Below are positions 63,229 through 64,000 of a stretch of 64,000 nt of DNA, piece by piece (the stretch's first letter is position 1; each line of letters opens with the position of its first letter). The DNA is from an uncultured Collinsella sp. (GTDB lineage: Bacteria > Actinomycetota > Coriobacteriia > Coriobacteriales > Coriobacteriaceae), in contig UQHR01000003.1 of NCBI GenBank assembly GCA_900540905.1, forward strand, positions 1 through 64,000, in the 5' to 3' direction. Both the position numbers and the translations under genes were made by a program. The notes under the pieces were generated by a model that saw only the letters and a list, made by a program, of their open reading frames with translations, searched no databases and was not told the DNA's origin.

Positions 63229-63600
63229 CTAGCGTTCAGATTCGGAGACAATTTGTCTACAGGCTCGTTCCAGCGCAGGGAACTCCATCGTCACTGCATC
63301 CCAAACAACCGAGCGGTCGACATTGCCGTAATCATGCGCAAGATAATTTCTCATGCCGACAATTCCACGCCATTCGATTTCGGGATGAAGCCGCTGCGAG
63401 CGTTCCGACAATTTGCCCGCTTCTTCCGTCACCCTAAGCGCACACATCAAAAGGGAGTCCGCCAACGCCCTCGTCCGCACGTCATTCGCATGCAGAAACT
63501 GGTCCTCGGTGATATCAAAAGCCTTGATGCGCTCGTTCGTTTCGGAGATGGCCTCCAAAACCTCTTGGGCGCGGAGACCGTCTGACTTACGCGCGATCAT
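63229..63600 (-). CDS. hepT: HepT-like HEPN ribonuclease (DUF86)
   Basis: A 123-residue HEPN-domain protein, expected toxin of the HepT/MntA (type VII) module. The RX4-6H catalytic motif is in MRNYLAHDYGNVD near residues 83-95. AAGGAG precedes the ATG at 63600, which lies inside the 3' end of the upstream nucleotidyltransferase gene (14-base overlap). In known modules the partner AMPylates this family's HEPN tyrosine (here Y in HDYGN) to silence it; that role is inferred. Confidence 0.8.
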   Translation of the reverse strand: MIARKSDGLRAQEVLEAISETNERIKAFDITEDQFLHANDVRTRALADSLLMCALRVTEEAGKLSERSQRLHPEIEWRGIVGMRNYLAHDYGNVDRSVVWDAVTMEFPALERACRQIVSESER

Positions 63601-63979
63601 AAAGGATCACTCCTTCGCGCTCGATTACCGCGGCAAGATCGTCATCAAGATGATCACTAGAGACGAGATCAACCTGCCTCCCGGTTTCTTTGCGCACCGC
63701 CTCACCAAATGCCGACAGCGCGAAAAGACCAAAGCCCTGCTCGCGATCGACTTCGAGACGCAAGTCAATATCGCTATCGACATGTGCCTCGCCCCGGGCA
63801 TACGAACCAAAAAGAATCACGGTTTTGATGGCGGGAATCGAGCTGGCTGCCTCGCGGACGGCGGACTCAATCTGGGCAGTATCCAAAATGCCCGTCGCGG
63901 CGCTTTCGCTCGCAGAGCTTTTACCAAGTGAGGGAACAAACGGCAGAGAGCGCTCGCGCAGCATCTGCCTCATAAACAT
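63587..63979 (-). CDS. mntA: MntA-like minimal nucleotidyltransferase antitoxin, possibly 5' partial
   Basis: A 130-residue (or longer) protein of the MNT family. The catalytic motif GSYARGEAHVDSDIDLRLEV (GSx10DxD) is at about residues 58-77, with a further Asp in GRQVDLVSS. It should AMPylate the adjacent HEPN toxin. No Shine-Dalgarno precedes the ATG at 63979, and the frame stays open to the window edge, so the true start may lie outside; an N-terminal helix-turn-helix is common in relatives. Confidence 0.8.
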   Translation of the reverse strand: MFMRQMLRERSLPFVPSLGKSSASESAATGILDTAQIESAVREAASSIPAIKTVILFGSYARGEAHVDSDIDLRLEVDREQGFGLFALSAFGEAVRKETGRQVDLVSSDHLDDDLAAVIEREGVILYDRA

Positions 63980-64000
63980 ATTGACCGCAACAGACGAAGT

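Overview
The window reads as a GC-rich chromosomal segment of a Gram-positive gut actinobacterium of the class Coriobacteriia, most likely Collinsella. This is inferred from gene content and style: type III glutamine synthetase, GatCAB, sortase C pili with LPxTG-like signals, a tmRNA tag ending ALAA, many palindromic intergenic repeats and no outer-membrane genes. It was not tested by a search. There is no prophage, CRISPR array, rRNA, tRNA or complete insertion sequence.

Layout. 0.3-8.5 kb: glnN (GSIII), then the divergent metF / separate MetH-reactivation protein / metH operon behind a long hairpin leader, then a UPF0210 (DUF711) protein. 8.8-20 kb: a methyltransferase, a YhbY protein, a ~1000-residue NTPase/BTAD regulator, amino-sugar genes (nagB, PTS EIIA, glmM), rplM-rpsI, a patatin phospholipase and ssrA. 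20-30 kb: a VapBC-like module, a P-type metal ATPase with its small DUF6110 partner, an AraC regulator divergent from a two-gene ABC transporter of the siderophore-import type, and an AAA/DUF4143 ATPase. 30-33.5 kb: gatCAB. 33.7-43.5 kb: a pilus region with class C sortase, a winged-helix protein, a duplicated small-RNA/small-hydrophobic-peptide locus, and three sortase substrates (major pilin, minor pilin, beta-helix tip adhesin). 44-54 kb: HAD phosphatase, MFS transporter, a MoaC-MobB fusion, moaA, a DUF559-like protein and a heterodimeric multidrug ABC exporter. 54.5-64 kb: MATE pump plus MerR regulator, ligA, an HtrA protease, an atypical OmpR-family regulator next to a divergent GlnA-like protein, and a HepT/MntA module at the edge.

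Points that stand out. (1) A 49-residue hydrophobic peptide gene converges on a structured small RNA, and the locus is tandemly duplicated with compensatory base changes; the arrangement resembles a type I toxin-antitoxin locus. (2) The tip adhesin has a 9-G tract just after its signal peptide; one base gained or lost gives a stop within a dozen codons, which suggests phase variation. (3) The GlnA-like protein lacks several metal-ligand and catalytic residues of GSI, while GSIII in the same window looks intact. (4) The methionine operon leader has a 41-bp-arm hairpin whose imperfections include five G-U pairs on the transcribed strand. (5) Two families of palindromic elements recur behind minus-strand genes, and another repeat has become the coding 3' end of an ABC exporter.
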